64,000 nucleotides of DNA, from contig OX243814.1 of NCBI GenBank assembly GCA_945859605.1, positions 19,849,559 through 19,913,558 of the forward strand, given 5' to 3'. The notes under the pieces are model-generated. The model searched no databases. It saw only the letters and a program-made list of their open reading frames with translations, and was not told the DNA's origin. Below, in pieces: positions 10,959 to 22,611 of the stretch. The position numbers and the translations under genes were made by a program. Numbering within the stretch: the stretch's first letter is position 1; every line of letters starts with the position of its first letter. This DNA comes from Lumbricus rubellus (lineage: Eukaryota > Annelida > Clitellata > Crassiclitellata > Lumbricidae).

Positions 10959-10999
10959 CTACAGAAATAAATATAAAAAATATATCCCATTATAATTCA

Positions 11000-11279
11000 T
11001 TAAGTGCATCTGTATAGCACCTCTTCAAGTGGACTACTCAGAGGCACTCCCAAAACCAGTACAGCCAAATAAAACTCCCTTAAGATCAGAGAGGAATGCC
11101 TGAGAAGAAGCTGTAGAAAGGGAGCGAAGCGTGAAGGGCAGGCCATTCCAGGTCGACCACCAAAAATGCACTGTTCTGCGTAGTGGAGGAACGAGCAAAA
11201 GGTACTGAGAGCAGACTCTGTGCAGCTGAACAAACGAAGCAGAAGTGGCGAGTACTAAGAGTATGGCTACAGAGCACAC
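11000..11279 (-). pseudogene. CR1/L2-like LINE 3' end
   Basis: The minus-strand frame runs WWSTWNGLPFTLRSLS, then QAFLSDLKGVLFG, and ends GFGSASE with TAG at 11034. The GSASE-stop end is encoded by the same tail seen at 7.1, 35.3 and 62.6 kb. It is a 5'-truncated copy upstream of the RRM gene. Confidence 0.8.
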
Positions 11280-11289
11280 AAATAGAGGG

Positions 11290-12340
11290 AGGAGCCAGAC
11301 CTTGCAGGCAGAATGTCAGTCCAATTATGTATGTTCAAATACAATATGTGAGCATTGTTCAAATGCTTTTCAATTGCTGTTGAGAAGAGCTGAATCAACC
11401 TAATGTCTTACTGCATTTAGGATTTTTCTTAGAAAGTGCTGAAAGTATATGTGTGCATTGTGCGCCTCAGATTCACATTTCGGTGTGACCTTGCACGCTT
11501 AACAAATTTATGTAATAATAATAAAATGCATTCTATGAGTTAGTGTTTCCAGTTACACTAGAGACTTATTATAAAAACTTATGATTACTTGTTTGTGGCA
11601 TGCACAGAAGAAAGTTTGTATCGCAAATTCTGATGTAATACAGGTTTGTACATGGATTCCACACTGAAATGACATCATCTGAGAAATCTTACTCACTTAA
11701 GTCAAACGTTGAAGTGACCACAATGGACATTGAACCGATTCTCACCAGCACAAGCTGAACAGATTCCGTTAAAATGACGAAGATAAATCCGCAAGTAGGA
11801 AAGCAGCTCGAAAATTTACAGTGACAGTTTTTTCGAATTACTAAACTATAGTATAAAAATTGTTATTTTTCAGATTCAAATGAATGTCAACACAACAAAT
11901 ACCGCCATATCGAAAATAGACCACAGTCAGCCTCACTTTCAATTAAAGACTAAGGGTTTTTCAGATGCATTATGTAACGCTTGGATAATTATTATCTACT
12001 TTATTGACATTCAATCTGACAGACCGCAGAATGATTACAGGTACAGGTTATACGAAATACGGCCCACACGACACGCAGGTCGGCTTTACAGCAGTGGGTT
12101 CGGTAGCTTAACACTATGGCCTAAGTGCTGGATCACCCCTGATTCGGCCAAGCGGCCCAAGCCAGAAATGGGGGACTATCTTATTTTCAGCAGAACCCGA
12201 GTCAAGTAACACAACAGCAAAGCGCCTACCCATGGCATTTAAATCTCTAGGCCTGCATAATTTTTTTATTATTAAAATTTGTTTTTGTTTTTTGTTTTTT
12301 TATTACCCGAGGTATTTATGATCCCTCGGGATTTTTTGTG
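11290..12340. other. No gene seen
   Basis: This AT-rich stretch upstream of the RRM gene probably contains its non-coding first exon and promoter. I cannot place either from the sequence. Confidence 0.3.
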
Positions 12341-12346
12341 AATCTA

Positions 12347-12562
12347 ATCTATGTAGTTAGTGGTCCTCGTCCTCGGTGCGCTGTGCGAACGTGCCTCTGA
12401 ATACAACTGCATATTATTATATCTTTGAGTGCAAATGGATAACCGCTGGAATAAGTGGACGGTCTCCAAATGGTCACCTGAGATGGCGGTCATTCTGCGC
12501 CCCAACTCTACCAAGAACTCTCTTCCTGCACGGTTGATGAGGCCCAGAGATTCTACAGCCAC
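12347..12562 (-). pseudogene. Retroelement polyprotein C-terminal scrap
   Basis: The frame contains LGLINRAGREFLVELGRR and HLFQRLSICTQRYNN. This resembles the short conserved block at the end of many LINE-like polyproteins (variants of LYQRLSVTLQRGNA). About 70 codons only, with no catalytic motif. Confidence 0.5.
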
Positions 12563-13220
12563 CGAAACATAGGCCTAGGCCTACATAATTATTTTTATTA
12601 TTTAAAATTGTAGGCCTACGTCGTAGCATACCTGCAATTTTATGTTTCAATTTGTTTCTAAAAAGTTTGCTTGTAAGTTGTTTAAAGCCTATAGGCCCTA
12701 TGGCACTGTTTAGGGGCCCGAGACAACGCTGCCCATACAGAGGTCGGGAATTTCTCTCGTGAGTGTCGTCAGAACTGCGCGTAACGTAGGCCTATATAGG
12801 CTAATATGGCCTACATGATCAAGGCCTATAGGATATACAATACAATACAATTAGTCATTTATACCGCGCTTTAACAAAAACAAGTCTTGCACAAGAGAGC
12901 GTAACGTAGACATAGGCCTAGGCCTACATAATCAAGAATATTATTATTTTAAATAATAATTTTAAATAATAATAATAATGTAAGGGTGAATATTTGATAA
13001 TAGGTAATTTTAAGTTTCAGCATGCTAGATAAAAATCGGGTTATCATATTTTTAAAATCGAAACACCATTAAATAGGTATTAACTGAGCAGATCTATTTG
13101 GTCAAAAACCAAATTTTAATATTTATATATTTTATTGATTTATTGAAAGAAAAGCCAAAAATGTCACGACCGCAACCTGTATCCAAGGAAGGTTACTTAT
13201 TTTGAATTCCAAGTAGTAGC

Positions 13221-14693
13221 TGTAACGATTGTCACCGGTAGCGGCCTAATCTAATTTCGCTTAATTTCGGAATGCGCTCGAAACCGCACTTTTACTCTAA
13301 ATTCGATTACGTAATGGCTAATAATAGCTCGGGACGCGAGATAGCCAATCAGGAGGCTTCCCTCCTGTCAGGTGGGCGGTTCGGGGTTTGTGATGGCGGA
13401 GTTGTTGTGATGGCCGTTAAAATGAAAAAGAATTATTGAGGTTTTTGCGACCAAAAAGTTTGATTTTGTGTCATCGCAGAAGGTCTTGGTGACCGCAAAT
13501 TTGACTCTGTGTCGTAATCGCTCTGTGTGAGTGTGTGGAAAGTTTTCGGACGCTGAACCTTCAAAAATTCCGATCGGAACCAAGGCTGTTGTAAAAGAAA
13601 TCGACAAGGGGAAGAATTATTTCTGGGACCGGAACTGAAAGATTTTCTACGTGTATTCTCTGGATTGTCAGGGAAGTAAACAGTGTCAACTTAAAAATAA
13701 TAATTCTCGATTGAATGTTACTGATTGCGTATTTTATGAATGTTCTATAATAATTACTAACGAGAATAGTCAGATATTTTAGTTTACCTTTATTCAAGAA
13801 ATCTGAATGCAAATTAGATTATACTGAAATTAATAATGACAATAGTTGTGTAGGCTGAACTGTGAATTTAATTAACTGGATCCCGATGTGATCCCTTTCG
13901 TTCCTCTCGTTAGTGATTGAAAACAGGACATTTTCCTGTTCGTCGATAGGCCTCCTCTGTCTCTGTGAAAGATAAAACAATTGTCATAATAATTATACCT
14001 GCAATAAATAATTAAGGAGAAGAATCTGAAAAGATCAATAGTCGTATTCTTTGTGTAACTGAAAATAATAAAATAATGATGTCAGAAAGTGAAACGGAAA
14101 AGAAGGGAGAAAGTGAGAAGAGTGAGTCAGAAGGAGAAGGTTTAGATGACTCTAATTCAATTCGGCTGGAAGGGACCAGTAAGGATCTTTCCGCTAAGGT
14201 TATGTCCCAGAGGCTGTCGGAAATCTTTGGACGCTTTGATACCTTGACTTCCATATGTAGAGATAGACAGGAGAGATTGGTGAAAGTACAAGAGAGGGTG
14301 GAGAATCTAACTGAACTGCTTTTGAGGAAAACTGGGTCTAAGAAAACTGCTGCATGGGAACCGAACCCAGATAAGTCCTCAAGGGGGGCTGTCGTCGTCC
14401 ACCAAACGACCGTGCGACCATGTCCAGCCATCACTCGTTCATCTCCTGGTGTAGAATCTGGTAACGAGACCCATTTCCCAATAGAAGCAGGGACAGCAGT
14501 TACTGATCGAGACATAAAAGAGGGCCATCTTTCCCTGGAACCTGAGATTAGGTTTCCCCTGTCCGAGGACCTGGCGAAGTACTCGTTTCCCCAGCAGTTA
14601 GCCCTCTCGCGGGTGGTCCAGTCCGAAACTCCAAAAATGCAAGAATCAGGAACAAGAGTAGGCGGCCACCTATCGAGTGAGTACGGCGCTACA
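13221..14693 (+). repeat. 5' LTR of nested LTR element
   Basis: 1473 bp, starting TGTAACGATTGTCACC and ending GGCGCTACA, so TG...CA. I found two differences from the 3' LTR (13486 region A/C and 14431 region T/C). A CCAAT box (AGCCAATCAGG, about 13344-13354) and a GC-box-like GGTGGGCGGTT (13371) suggest the promoter. The last 618 nt are an open coding frame. TAGC flanks the element on both sides as a 4-bp target duplication. Confidence 0.9.
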
Positions 14694-16388
14694 AATGGTA
14701 CCAGAAGTGGGGTAAAAACTGAGGTCACTCCAAGGTCAAGGACAGAGGAAGGAATGGGAAGATGGAAGGAAAAAGGTCTGGAAGAGAAAATAGAATTTTC
14801 TAGTGATAAAATGTCAGATTATGAAACTCCCGTTGAGTACTATGGAGCTAGGCCTAAAATGTCTGAAATGTTAAGTACACAAACTAGGCTAGGTGAAAAG
14901 AGAATTATGCAAGAACCGATAAAATCTGTCTGTCTTAGTGACACAACATCTAATGTGAAGTGTAGTGATTTTGAGATTTCTTTGCATGAATTAAATCGAG
15001 ACCTGTTGTTAGAAGGGATGGAAGAAGAGGTGTTTAAGATGAAGTCTAACTCTGAGTTTTTAGTTTCAGATAAACGATCTTGTGGGCCCTTGACATCCAG
15101 TCACTGTCATCTGCCGACTGTGAGTGCACATCCCAGTCGTCTACCACTCGGACATTCTTGGGCTACCACCGTCCCCTACAAGACAGCGGAACAAGAATTT
15201 CTGCTGAAGGAAAATTCGTCGGCTGTGAAAGAATTGCTACCATCAACAATTTCTATTGCTGCTGTGGGGATTTCTCAATTCGACTCATGCTGTTCAGAAC
15301 TCAATCCAGCTTTTGTGCCAGAGACTGTAATCAATTGGCCGACTTCAAGAACTTTACCAGAAAGAACTGTGGCTTCGGTGAATGGATCCAGAATTGATGT
15401 TGCTTCGTGGAAACCGCAGAAATGTAAACAGTTTACTATGTGTTCACTGGTGGAATCTGTGGATCAGTTGCTACCTGATTTTGGTTCAGAAACTGTCGTC
15501 ACCTGTTCCGATTTGGTTAGTCGGCTGAATACGAGACATGTAGAAGGAAATAACGATGCGTATCTGTGTGTAGCTGTGAAAGGAAAGAATTTGTCAGCAT
15601 TAATCGACACAGGCTGTGAACTGACTTTGTGTCCCGCTTCGCTGATTGATCCGACTGAACTTTGTGGGTCTACTCAACTGATGAAAGCGGCAAATGGGTC
15701 TGCTATTCAGGTGCGGAGAGAAACAACGCTGAAATTGAGAATTGAGGGACTGCCGTTTGAGATTCCCTGTCTGATGACCAGACAAGTCTACGTGATTATC
15801 CTGAGGTTATCATGGAGGAAGAAGGAAAATGTCCTGTGGCACATTGGCCACAATTGGGTAATCGTCAGAAATCATCGGTTTACCGTGCGCTGTAATCGGG
15901 TCATCATTGTGTCCGTCAATACTAGGAATGCTCCACTGAGCAGTAAAGCCTTTTCCATTGTCAGGAACAGTGAAACGGAGAACAGAGCTTCGGAACCGGA
16001 ATGTTTTCAGGAAGACACGGACGAACAGTCGAGATCGGCAAACTCAGTGGTTGCTCGGTCGTTGGAGACTCTACCCACATTCTTCGCTTCTTCGGTGGTA
16101 GCCCGGGATCGTCATCACCAGGATGTGCACTCATCGGCTAGCCTCGCAGTTTTCCCTTTTGCTTACGTGCCTCCTCGTGCTTCAATCGCTGCCCGAGTTG
16201 ATAATCAGGAGAGTTTGGTTTCAACAAGTCATTTCTCGTCGAGAGTGCTTTGTGCCTCTGAAGCGTCGGGTTCAAGCTATGTGCATGCTGTCAATGTTAT
16301 GTCAAATGTTGATGATTCTGATGTGAATAAAGCCATGCATAATAATGAAACTCCCCTGAAAATTTGTCTAGCGCCGAGGTCCCAGTAG
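14076..16388 (+). CDS. Gag-protease-like polyprotein of LTR element
   Basis: A 770-codon frame starts inside the 5' LTR and reads through the primer-binding site (codons N-G-T-R-S-G) into the interior. The N-terminal 206 residues are charged (MMSESETEKKGESEKSES), with a likely coiled stretch RQERLVKVQERVENLTELLL. No zinc knuckle is seen. A retropepsin-like segment is visible at about residue 500-570, with the catalytic motif ALIDTGCELTLCP (Asp at about 511). After about residue 575 the sequence no longer looks like protease, and a neighbouring frame reads more naturally. This suggests an internal deletion or frameshift. There is no reverse transcriptase, RNase H or integrase, so the element would need an autonomous partner. 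Confidence 0.7.
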   Translation: MMSESETEKKGESEKSESEGEGLDDSNSIRLEGTSKDLSAKVMSQRLSEIFGRFDTLTSICRDRQERLVKVQERVENLTELLLRKTGSKKTAAWEPNPDKSSRGAVVVHQTTVRPCPAITRSSPGVESGNETHFPIEAGTAVTDRDIKEGHLSLEPEIRFPLSEDLAKYSFPQQLALSRVVQSETPKMQESGTRVGGHLSSEYGATNGTRSGVKTEVTPRSRTEEGMGRWKEKGLEEKIEFSSDKMSDYETPVEYYGARPKMSEMLSTQTRLGEKRIMQEPIKSVCLSDTTSNVKCSDFEISLHELNRDLLLEGMEEEVFKMKSNSEFLVSDKRSCGPLTSSHCHLPTVSAHPSRLPLGHSWATTVPYKTAEQEFLLKENSSAVKELLPSTISIAAVGISQFDSCCSELNPAFVPETVINWPTSRTLPERTVASVNGSRIDVASWKPQKCKQFTMCSLVESVDQLLPDFGSETVVTCSDLVSRLNTRHVEGNNDAYLCVAVKGKNLSALIDTGCELTLCPASLIDPTELCGSTQLMKAANGSAIQVRRETTLKLRIEGLPFEIPCLMTRQVYVIILRLSWRKKENVLWHIGHNWVIVRNHRFTVRCNRVIIVSVNTRNAPLSSKAFSIVRNSETENRASEPECFQEDTDEQSRSANSVVARSLETLPTFFASSVVARDRHHQDVHSSASLAVFPFAYVPPRASIAARVDNQESLVSTSHFSSRVLCASEASGSSYVHAVNVMSNVDDSDVNKAMHNNETPLKICLAPRSQ
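14696..14712 (+). other. Primer-binding site, tRNA-Leu type
   Basis: TGGTACCAGAAGTGGGG starts 2 nt after the 5' LTR. It complements the CCA end expected of a Leu tRNA (acceptor ending ...CCACTCCTGGTA) with one mismatch. It is read as codons of the overlapping polyprotein. Confidence 0.75.
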
Positions 16389-17278
16389 GTACCCCGGGTG
16401 CGGGATAGGGCGTAGGGAGTAGGGTAGGGTAAGGTGATGCGCTATAGGTTAAACCCCTTTTATGTTTTTCCTTGTGTATAAAGTTTGTACAGCGCTCTTA
16501 TTGCATGTGTTGCGATTGACTTAGTGGTACGGGTGTCAGAGCATGATCTTTGTGATTAGAAAAAAAATTCTCTCGTAGTGGCTCTAAGCAGTTGAGGATA
16601 TAGTACTGTGTGTCATTCTTATAACTTTGTGTTATTGTGAGATAGATATCCTGGAACCGTTATACCCATGGGACCCCGGAGGTGGAGTGAGCAGTACCGA
16701 TAGAGGTCTCCTCCGAAGAACCCTTGGGGGTCTTAAGCCCAAACCCACCGATCTGTATTATGGAAATGGTCTGTGTGACCGAAGTTGGTCTGTGTGACCG
16801 GAAGTTGGTAGAAGCAGACGGTAGGGGGAGTTTGGAAGCGAGAGTAGAGGAAGTGGCTCCTTCTCTGTTAAGGTCTTTAGGACCGAAGTTGGTCTGTGTG
16901 ACCGAAAACTCTTAGACTGAGAAGTGGAGATTGGGATAAGCAGTTACTACATTTCTACTGAAAGGATCTGTTTTAGTTTGACTGTGCCCAGCTGGAGGAA
17001 ATGTGTGAGGCCACTCCGGCACTTCTACCTGAGATAGTTGTGATTCCAGTAGTGGCAGCCTCTGTGCAAACCCTGTCCAGTATTTACTGATGGGTATTTG
17101 TCTAACTGTGTTAGAAATTGATATATGCTTTGTGGCTAATGATTCACTGGTTTATGCATAGATAAGATTTGCTCTTGTTTCGTTGCTTGTTTAGTTAAGA
17201 ATTAAGCGACAATTGAGTTTCGATTGTATTCAATCTCAGTGACACCAAAATTTTTCAGTTCTGAAAATTTTTAAAATT
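16389..17278 (+). other. LTR element 3' interior, non-coding
   Basis: No RT or integrase motif is seen in any frame. The phrase GTTGGTCTGTGTGACCG occurs three times (about 16761-16905), part of a short dispersed direct repeat. Confidence 0.6.
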
Positions 17279-17290
17279 AGGGGGGGAGAG
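17279..17290 (+). other. Polypurine tract
   Basis: AGGGGGGGAGAG directly abuts the TGTAAC start of the 3' LTR, the expected place for plus-strand priming. Confidence 0.85.
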
Positions 17291-18763
17291 TGTAACGATT
17301 GTCACCGGTAGCGGCCTAATCTAATTTCGCTTAATTTCGGAATGCGCTCGAAACCGCACTTTTACTCTAAATTCGATTACGTAATGGCTAATAATAGCTC
17401 GGGACGCGAGATAGCCAATCAGGAGGCTTCCCTCCTGTCAGGTGGGCGGTTCGGGGTTTGTGATGGCGGAGTTGTTGTGATGGCCGTTAAAATGAAAAAG
17501 AATTATTGAGGTTTTTGCGACCAAAAAGTTTGATTTTGTGTCATCGCAGAAGGTCTTGGTGCCCGCAAATTTGACTCTGTGTCGTAATCGCTCTGTGTGA
17601 GTGTGTGGAAAGTTTTCGGACGCTGAACCTTCAAAAATTCCGATCGGAACCAAGGCTGTTGTAAAAGAAATCGACAAGGGGAAGAATTATTTCTGGGACC
17701 GGAACTGAAAGATTTTCTACGTGTATTCTCTGGATTGTCAGGGAAGTAAACAGTGTCAACTTAAAAATAATAATTCTCGATTGAATGTTACTGATTGCGT
17801 ATTTTATGAATGTTCTATAATAATTACTAACGAGAATAGTCAGATATTTTAGTTTACCTTTATTCAAGAAATCTGAATGCAAATTAGATTATACTGAAAT
17901 TAATAATGACAATAGTTGTGTAGGCTGAACTGTGAATTTAATTAACTGGATCCCGATGTGATCCCTTTCGTTCCTCTCGTTAGTGATTGAAAACAGGACA
18001 TTTTCCTGTTCGTCGATAGGCCTCCTCTGTCTCTGTGAAAGATAAAACAATTGTCATAATAATTATACCTGCAATAAATAATTAAGGAGAAGAATCTGAA
18101 AAGATCAATAGTCGTATTCTTTGTGTAACTGAAAATAATAAAATAATGATGTCAGAAAGTGAAACGGAAAAGAAGGGAGAAAGTGAGAAGAGTGAGTCAG
18201 AAGGAGAAGGTTTAGATGACTCTAATTCAATTCGGCTGGAAGGGACCAGTAAGGATCTTTCCGCTAAGGTTATGTCCCAGAGGCTGTCGGAAATCTTTGG
18301 ACGCTTTGATACCTTGACTTCCATATGTAGAGATAGACAGGAGAGATTGGTGAAAGTACAAGAGAGGGTGGAGAATCTAACTGAACTGCTTTTGAGGAAA
18401 ACTGGGTCTAAGAAAACTGCTGCATGGGAACCGAACCCAGATAAGTCCTCAAGGGGGGCTGTCGTCGTCCACCAAACGACCGTGCGACCATGTCCAGCCA
18501 TCACTCGTCCATCTCCTGGTGTAGAATCTGGTAACGAGACCCATTTCCCAATAGAAGCAGGGACAGCAGTTACTGATCGAGACATAAAAGAGGGCCATCT
18601 TTCCCTGGAACCTGAGATTAGGTTTCCCCTGTCCGAGGACCTGGCGAAGTACTCGTTTCCCCAGCAGTTAGCCCTCTCGCGGGTGGTCCAGTCCGAAACT
18701 CCAAAAATGCAAGAATCAGGAACAAGAGTAGGCGGCCACCTATCGAGTGAGTACGGCGCTACA
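17291..18763 (+). repeat. 3' LTR of nested LTR element
   Basis: 1473 bp, nearly identical to 13221-14693. It carries the same 206-codon open frame (from 18146), which here ends at a TAG formed by the flanking TAGC target duplication just beyond the LTR. Confidence 0.9.
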
Positions 18764-20292
18764 TAGCTAATGCATTTCAACAATTTTACAAACTTTTGTG
18801 AGCATTTAATAGAGATTATAATTTTTCATCACAGTGGGTACAGAATTAATCTTCAGGGATAGGTTTTCAGTGTTAAATATTTTTTCAAAAGTCTGTAACA
18901 TACTTTCAAATTTCCTATGTCAACACCGCAACCGCAGTTTGTGCACACCTATTGTAATGCCTCGCGTGTGTTAATTACGCCTGCGCACTGCTACATTGCA
19001 TCTCCTGCGTCTTGACTAGCCGATCGCGTATTGTAAATTTAATTTATGATAATTTAAACCAGTTTATTAGGAATAAATGTCGGATAACCATCACGCGTAT
19101 GTTTATTTAAGGTCACCACCGCAACCAACAATGCAAGCATGCCATTAATATCTAAGCAATTTTAATTGTCATGTATCAAACCGCAAGCAAGTACAGATGA
19201 GATGGGACCTATCATTGTATACGCTAGTGAAGCGGGGTTGGCCTAATATTTAAACTTTAAACAATTTTGTCACCACCGCAACCGTCACAACCGCAACCAT
19301 GCAAGCAGTCGCGGTGGTGACTTCATGGTCGCGGCTCTGACACTTGCTCAATTGCAAGGGTTTCAGTGACTATTAACATGAGTAACCATTGTGTTTTGAC
19401 ACTGTTCCAGTAGTAGAGTCGGGCTACCAGTTAACTCTAAGTCAAATTTTATCCATTTCAGTAACCATACCCTGCTATTTTGTTAAAATTAGGTATGTAA
19501 TATTTAAAGCAGTTAAGCTGTGTTCAGTTTTTTATTCACTTGTCGTCTCAGTTCTTATGATGTGAAATAACTGGCTTATACAATGCATTTCAGCAGCATG
19601 AAACAAAGTAGTCTTTGGTGCTGTGGTCTGATATGTTCTTTATTAAAATTTTTAATGTCTTGTAGTTTGCTGACGTTGGCTGACGGTTGCGGTCGTGACA
19701 TTTAAGACTGTTACTTTCTGTTACCTGAACTTTTATTCAGAATAAATATTTCGAAGCTTTTGTTAATAACGGCTGGCTTACTTATATAGGCCTACGTATT
19801 TATGCAACAATTTAATTATTATTATTATTATTACATGAGTAACATGATCATTATTTCTATGACAGCTTAGAGTATACCATTCGGTTGCGGTGTTGACATT
19901 TTGCGCCTAAACTTATGTTCTTCCTGTAATTTTTTCTGATAATCTGATGGTATTCATATTCATTTCACATTATATTACTTTTTTCCATATTATGTAGTTT
20001 TTATTGGTCTATTAAATTGCAAATAAATGTTTGTTATTAAGCTTGTTTACTGACATTTTAATTGGTTGCGGTGGTGACATTATGCGGTTGCGGTGGTGAC
20101 ATGGTGTGCTACACCTACCATTTTCAAAACGATGTTCATGAGGGGTTCTAGGACATATCCGTTATGAATCATATTTTTAATATCTTGGGACTATATTTGC
20201 ACTTCGATTTATGTAACTTTTAACAATAAATATCACAACTTTTTTTGTCTTGTATGGAGCACCTAAAATTACCGGTTTTCAAATATTCACCC
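18764..20292. repeat. Right part of DNA transposon with motif array
   Basis: Copies of the motif in the form GTCACCACCGCAACC lie at 18918, 19112, 19269 and 19284, with one more at 13161 left of the LTR element. From about 19308 the orientation flips to GGTTGCGGTGGTGACAT form: 19308, 19327 (weak), 19685, 19883, 20064 and 20086. No open frame of note. Confidence 0.75.
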
Positions 20293-22611
20293 GTAAGGCT
20301 ACATCGCAACATGGCGTCGATCGGCATCATCACCATCATTTAAATGTAATTGCAGTAGGCCTAACTACACTAAGTAGGCCTAAATCAAAGCTCTATAAGA
20401 AAAATTTGATTTTGTATAAATTAATAAATTAATGGTTTGACGTCATATAGGCTATCCCGGTAATTACGTCACTGTTTGATTATTCGGATTATTTGATTAA
20501 CGAGCAGGGCGATTAAAAGATTTCTTTCTGCTTTGGTTAACCTATAAGTTGGTGTGCTATATGTTGTTGAGCAGTAGGCCTATTAGATTTAATTGGATTA
20601 TTATATTGGATGATGAGTTCTCCCGACGGAAGTCGTTTCTCAAAGAGGTAGGCCTATAAAGCAAATCATAATTTTTTTATTATATCAATCATAGGGTTTG
20701 ATGCTCAATCTTATTCAGTGTTGTAGTTGTAGTCATGGGTGGAGTTTATCAAAGGCCAAAGGCTTGGGGGAGAAGGCCCAGATTCATTTTGGGGGTATTT
20801 TTCGCGGTTGGCCCACCACCCACCCCAAGAAGGCCTATAGGTTACACGCTACAGTTGCCTAGGCAGGCCATTTTCCCGAAGGCGGCATAGTTATAGTCAG
20901 GCCCGGCCCTAGGGTTTGCGGGGCCCAAGGCAGCATCGGGTCCTCAAGCATAAAATTACGCAGTTGGTTTCCTGTCAACACGGCACTGGTGGGGGATATA
21001 GTCACCTAAGATGGGAGATCATGGGACACTTAACGTTGTTTCCCAACTTTCCTTTGAGCTAACAGCACTATTTCACAATAAGCCACACTGATGTGGCCTA
21101 TACAATAAATTTACTTTCAAATGATGCATGAATAGCAATTTTCCAAAAGCGATATTATTGTCATTAAAAACAATAACTAATAATTATGTCCCAACTTGAG
21201 CAACTATATTCATAAGATAGGACAATAATTTCCGTAATGTCAAATTGGAAATTTTTTATAATGTGATATCAGATATAGCATCAGCGAACATGAAAAATTT
21301 CAATTATCAATAAATCAAGACAGCAGCACAATTGCTAGGTAGCCTAGAGTTTAACTAATATAACCTACTTGATATGTTATTCGCAACTCTGTATATAGCG
21401 GTAGCAATTAATAGGTGTGTCCCATTTTATGAAGCGTTCCATATTAGGTGGCTTTGCCTACAACCTTAATAAAATTATGTAGGCCTATCTATAGGTAATG
21501 CAACATCATCAACGCATGGACTTAAGGGCGAGAAAGGCTCCGCCACCAAATTGAGAATTTTTTAACAACTGAGGCCTACGTTTTGGTTCTTGACAAATTT
21601 CTTTGGGCCAGAGCACTAATGATATTTAATTATTTATGAAGTAAATTTATATTATTTTAGACACCTCTCTGAAAATATCCATGTCCTCAATTTCCTGCTT
21701 TGCATTTTCTAGGTTCTCGTTATTTGCGAATTTGAAGCAAAATGAGTTAATCCCTGTTTTCCTGAGAACTTTCTACATGCAGGCCTATAGGCTAAAAAAA
21801 GTAGGCTGTAGCGGTGTGAAGTTTCTTTCTTTAAAAATCACCCTATCACATTCACGTGACAAATGTGTCAAGCGGGATCGAAAGCCGTCGCTTGTCGCTA
21901 CACAGATACAGAGATATAGGCGAGTAAAGGCGAGAACGGTCAAAAATACGAAAAATGGTTTTATGGTGTATTATTATTTAAAAATATGTCTACTTTCAAT
22001 ATCTGCAATTAAAAATTTTGAATTCAAATGCTTAGTGTTGAAAAAATGACTTTTACCGCATGTGGTGTCAAAATTTGCGTTGAATCAATCGCTCCATGAG
22101 CTATTTTCAAAGTTAAAATTCGCTACGAACGACAGAGCTATTATACGCCATATGGACTATTTCTTGTAGTCGTGTCTACCACATAATAAATTTTCCCTTC
22201 AATATGGTACTGAATGGTCCATAAAAGCTGTTTCACCCGTTTAAATGAGCAGGTTTTGGTCAAAGTTTTAAGCATTCATTATTGCTTGCCTGACAACAAG
22301 GATGATTATTATTCAAGCCACGCCTCCGACCCAGTTTTCTTAGAGTCTAATTGGCTGACGAGACATATCGCGACACTGACCTTCGATCGTGCGCATGCGA
22401 GCTAGCAATTCTTGGTCTCTCAACTTGTTGATGTTGCTCATTTTCTTTAGTTAGGCCTACTTTCGGAGAGAAACGTTATTTTTGCGTTTGTTTCGGAAAG
22501 AATTCGTATGAAAATTATTCACACTAAGCTTAATTTACATTAGCCTAATGGAAAGTGAAATTCTGAAGCTGTTCAACTGTTCAAATAGTGATAGCCTAGG
22601 CAGGCCCTAAT

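Larger units (their letters stand above)
12984..20292. mobile_element. DNA transposon with nested LTR element
   Basis: The terminal inverted repeats begin GGGTGAATATTTGA, then 5 variable bases, then GGTAATTTTA (26 of 29 match between ends). GTAA flanks both ends (12980-12983, 20293-20296), a 4-bp target duplication. Removing the nested LTR element and its TSD leaves about 1762 bp without transposase, so it is non-autonomous. At least ten copies of a motif near GGTTGCGGTGGTGACAT are arranged in opposite orientation in the two halves. A 4-bp target fits Sola- or Chapaev-like families, but the superfamily is unresolved. Confidence 0.75.

Noticed and set aside
10369..10995. Plus-strand frame of 208 codons
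   Set aside because: Antisense of the first coding exon of the RRM gene; runs past the splice acceptor into AT-rich DNA.
14012..14728. Antisense frames of 233-238 codons in both LTRs
   Set aside because: Shadows of the sense frame; no recognisable domain, and identical in both LTRs because the LTRs are identical.
20612..20652. Short ATG frame ending at a GTAGGC donor (MMSSPDGSRFSK)
   Set aside because: Looks like a first exon but has no second copy or downstream partner, so it is not supported.
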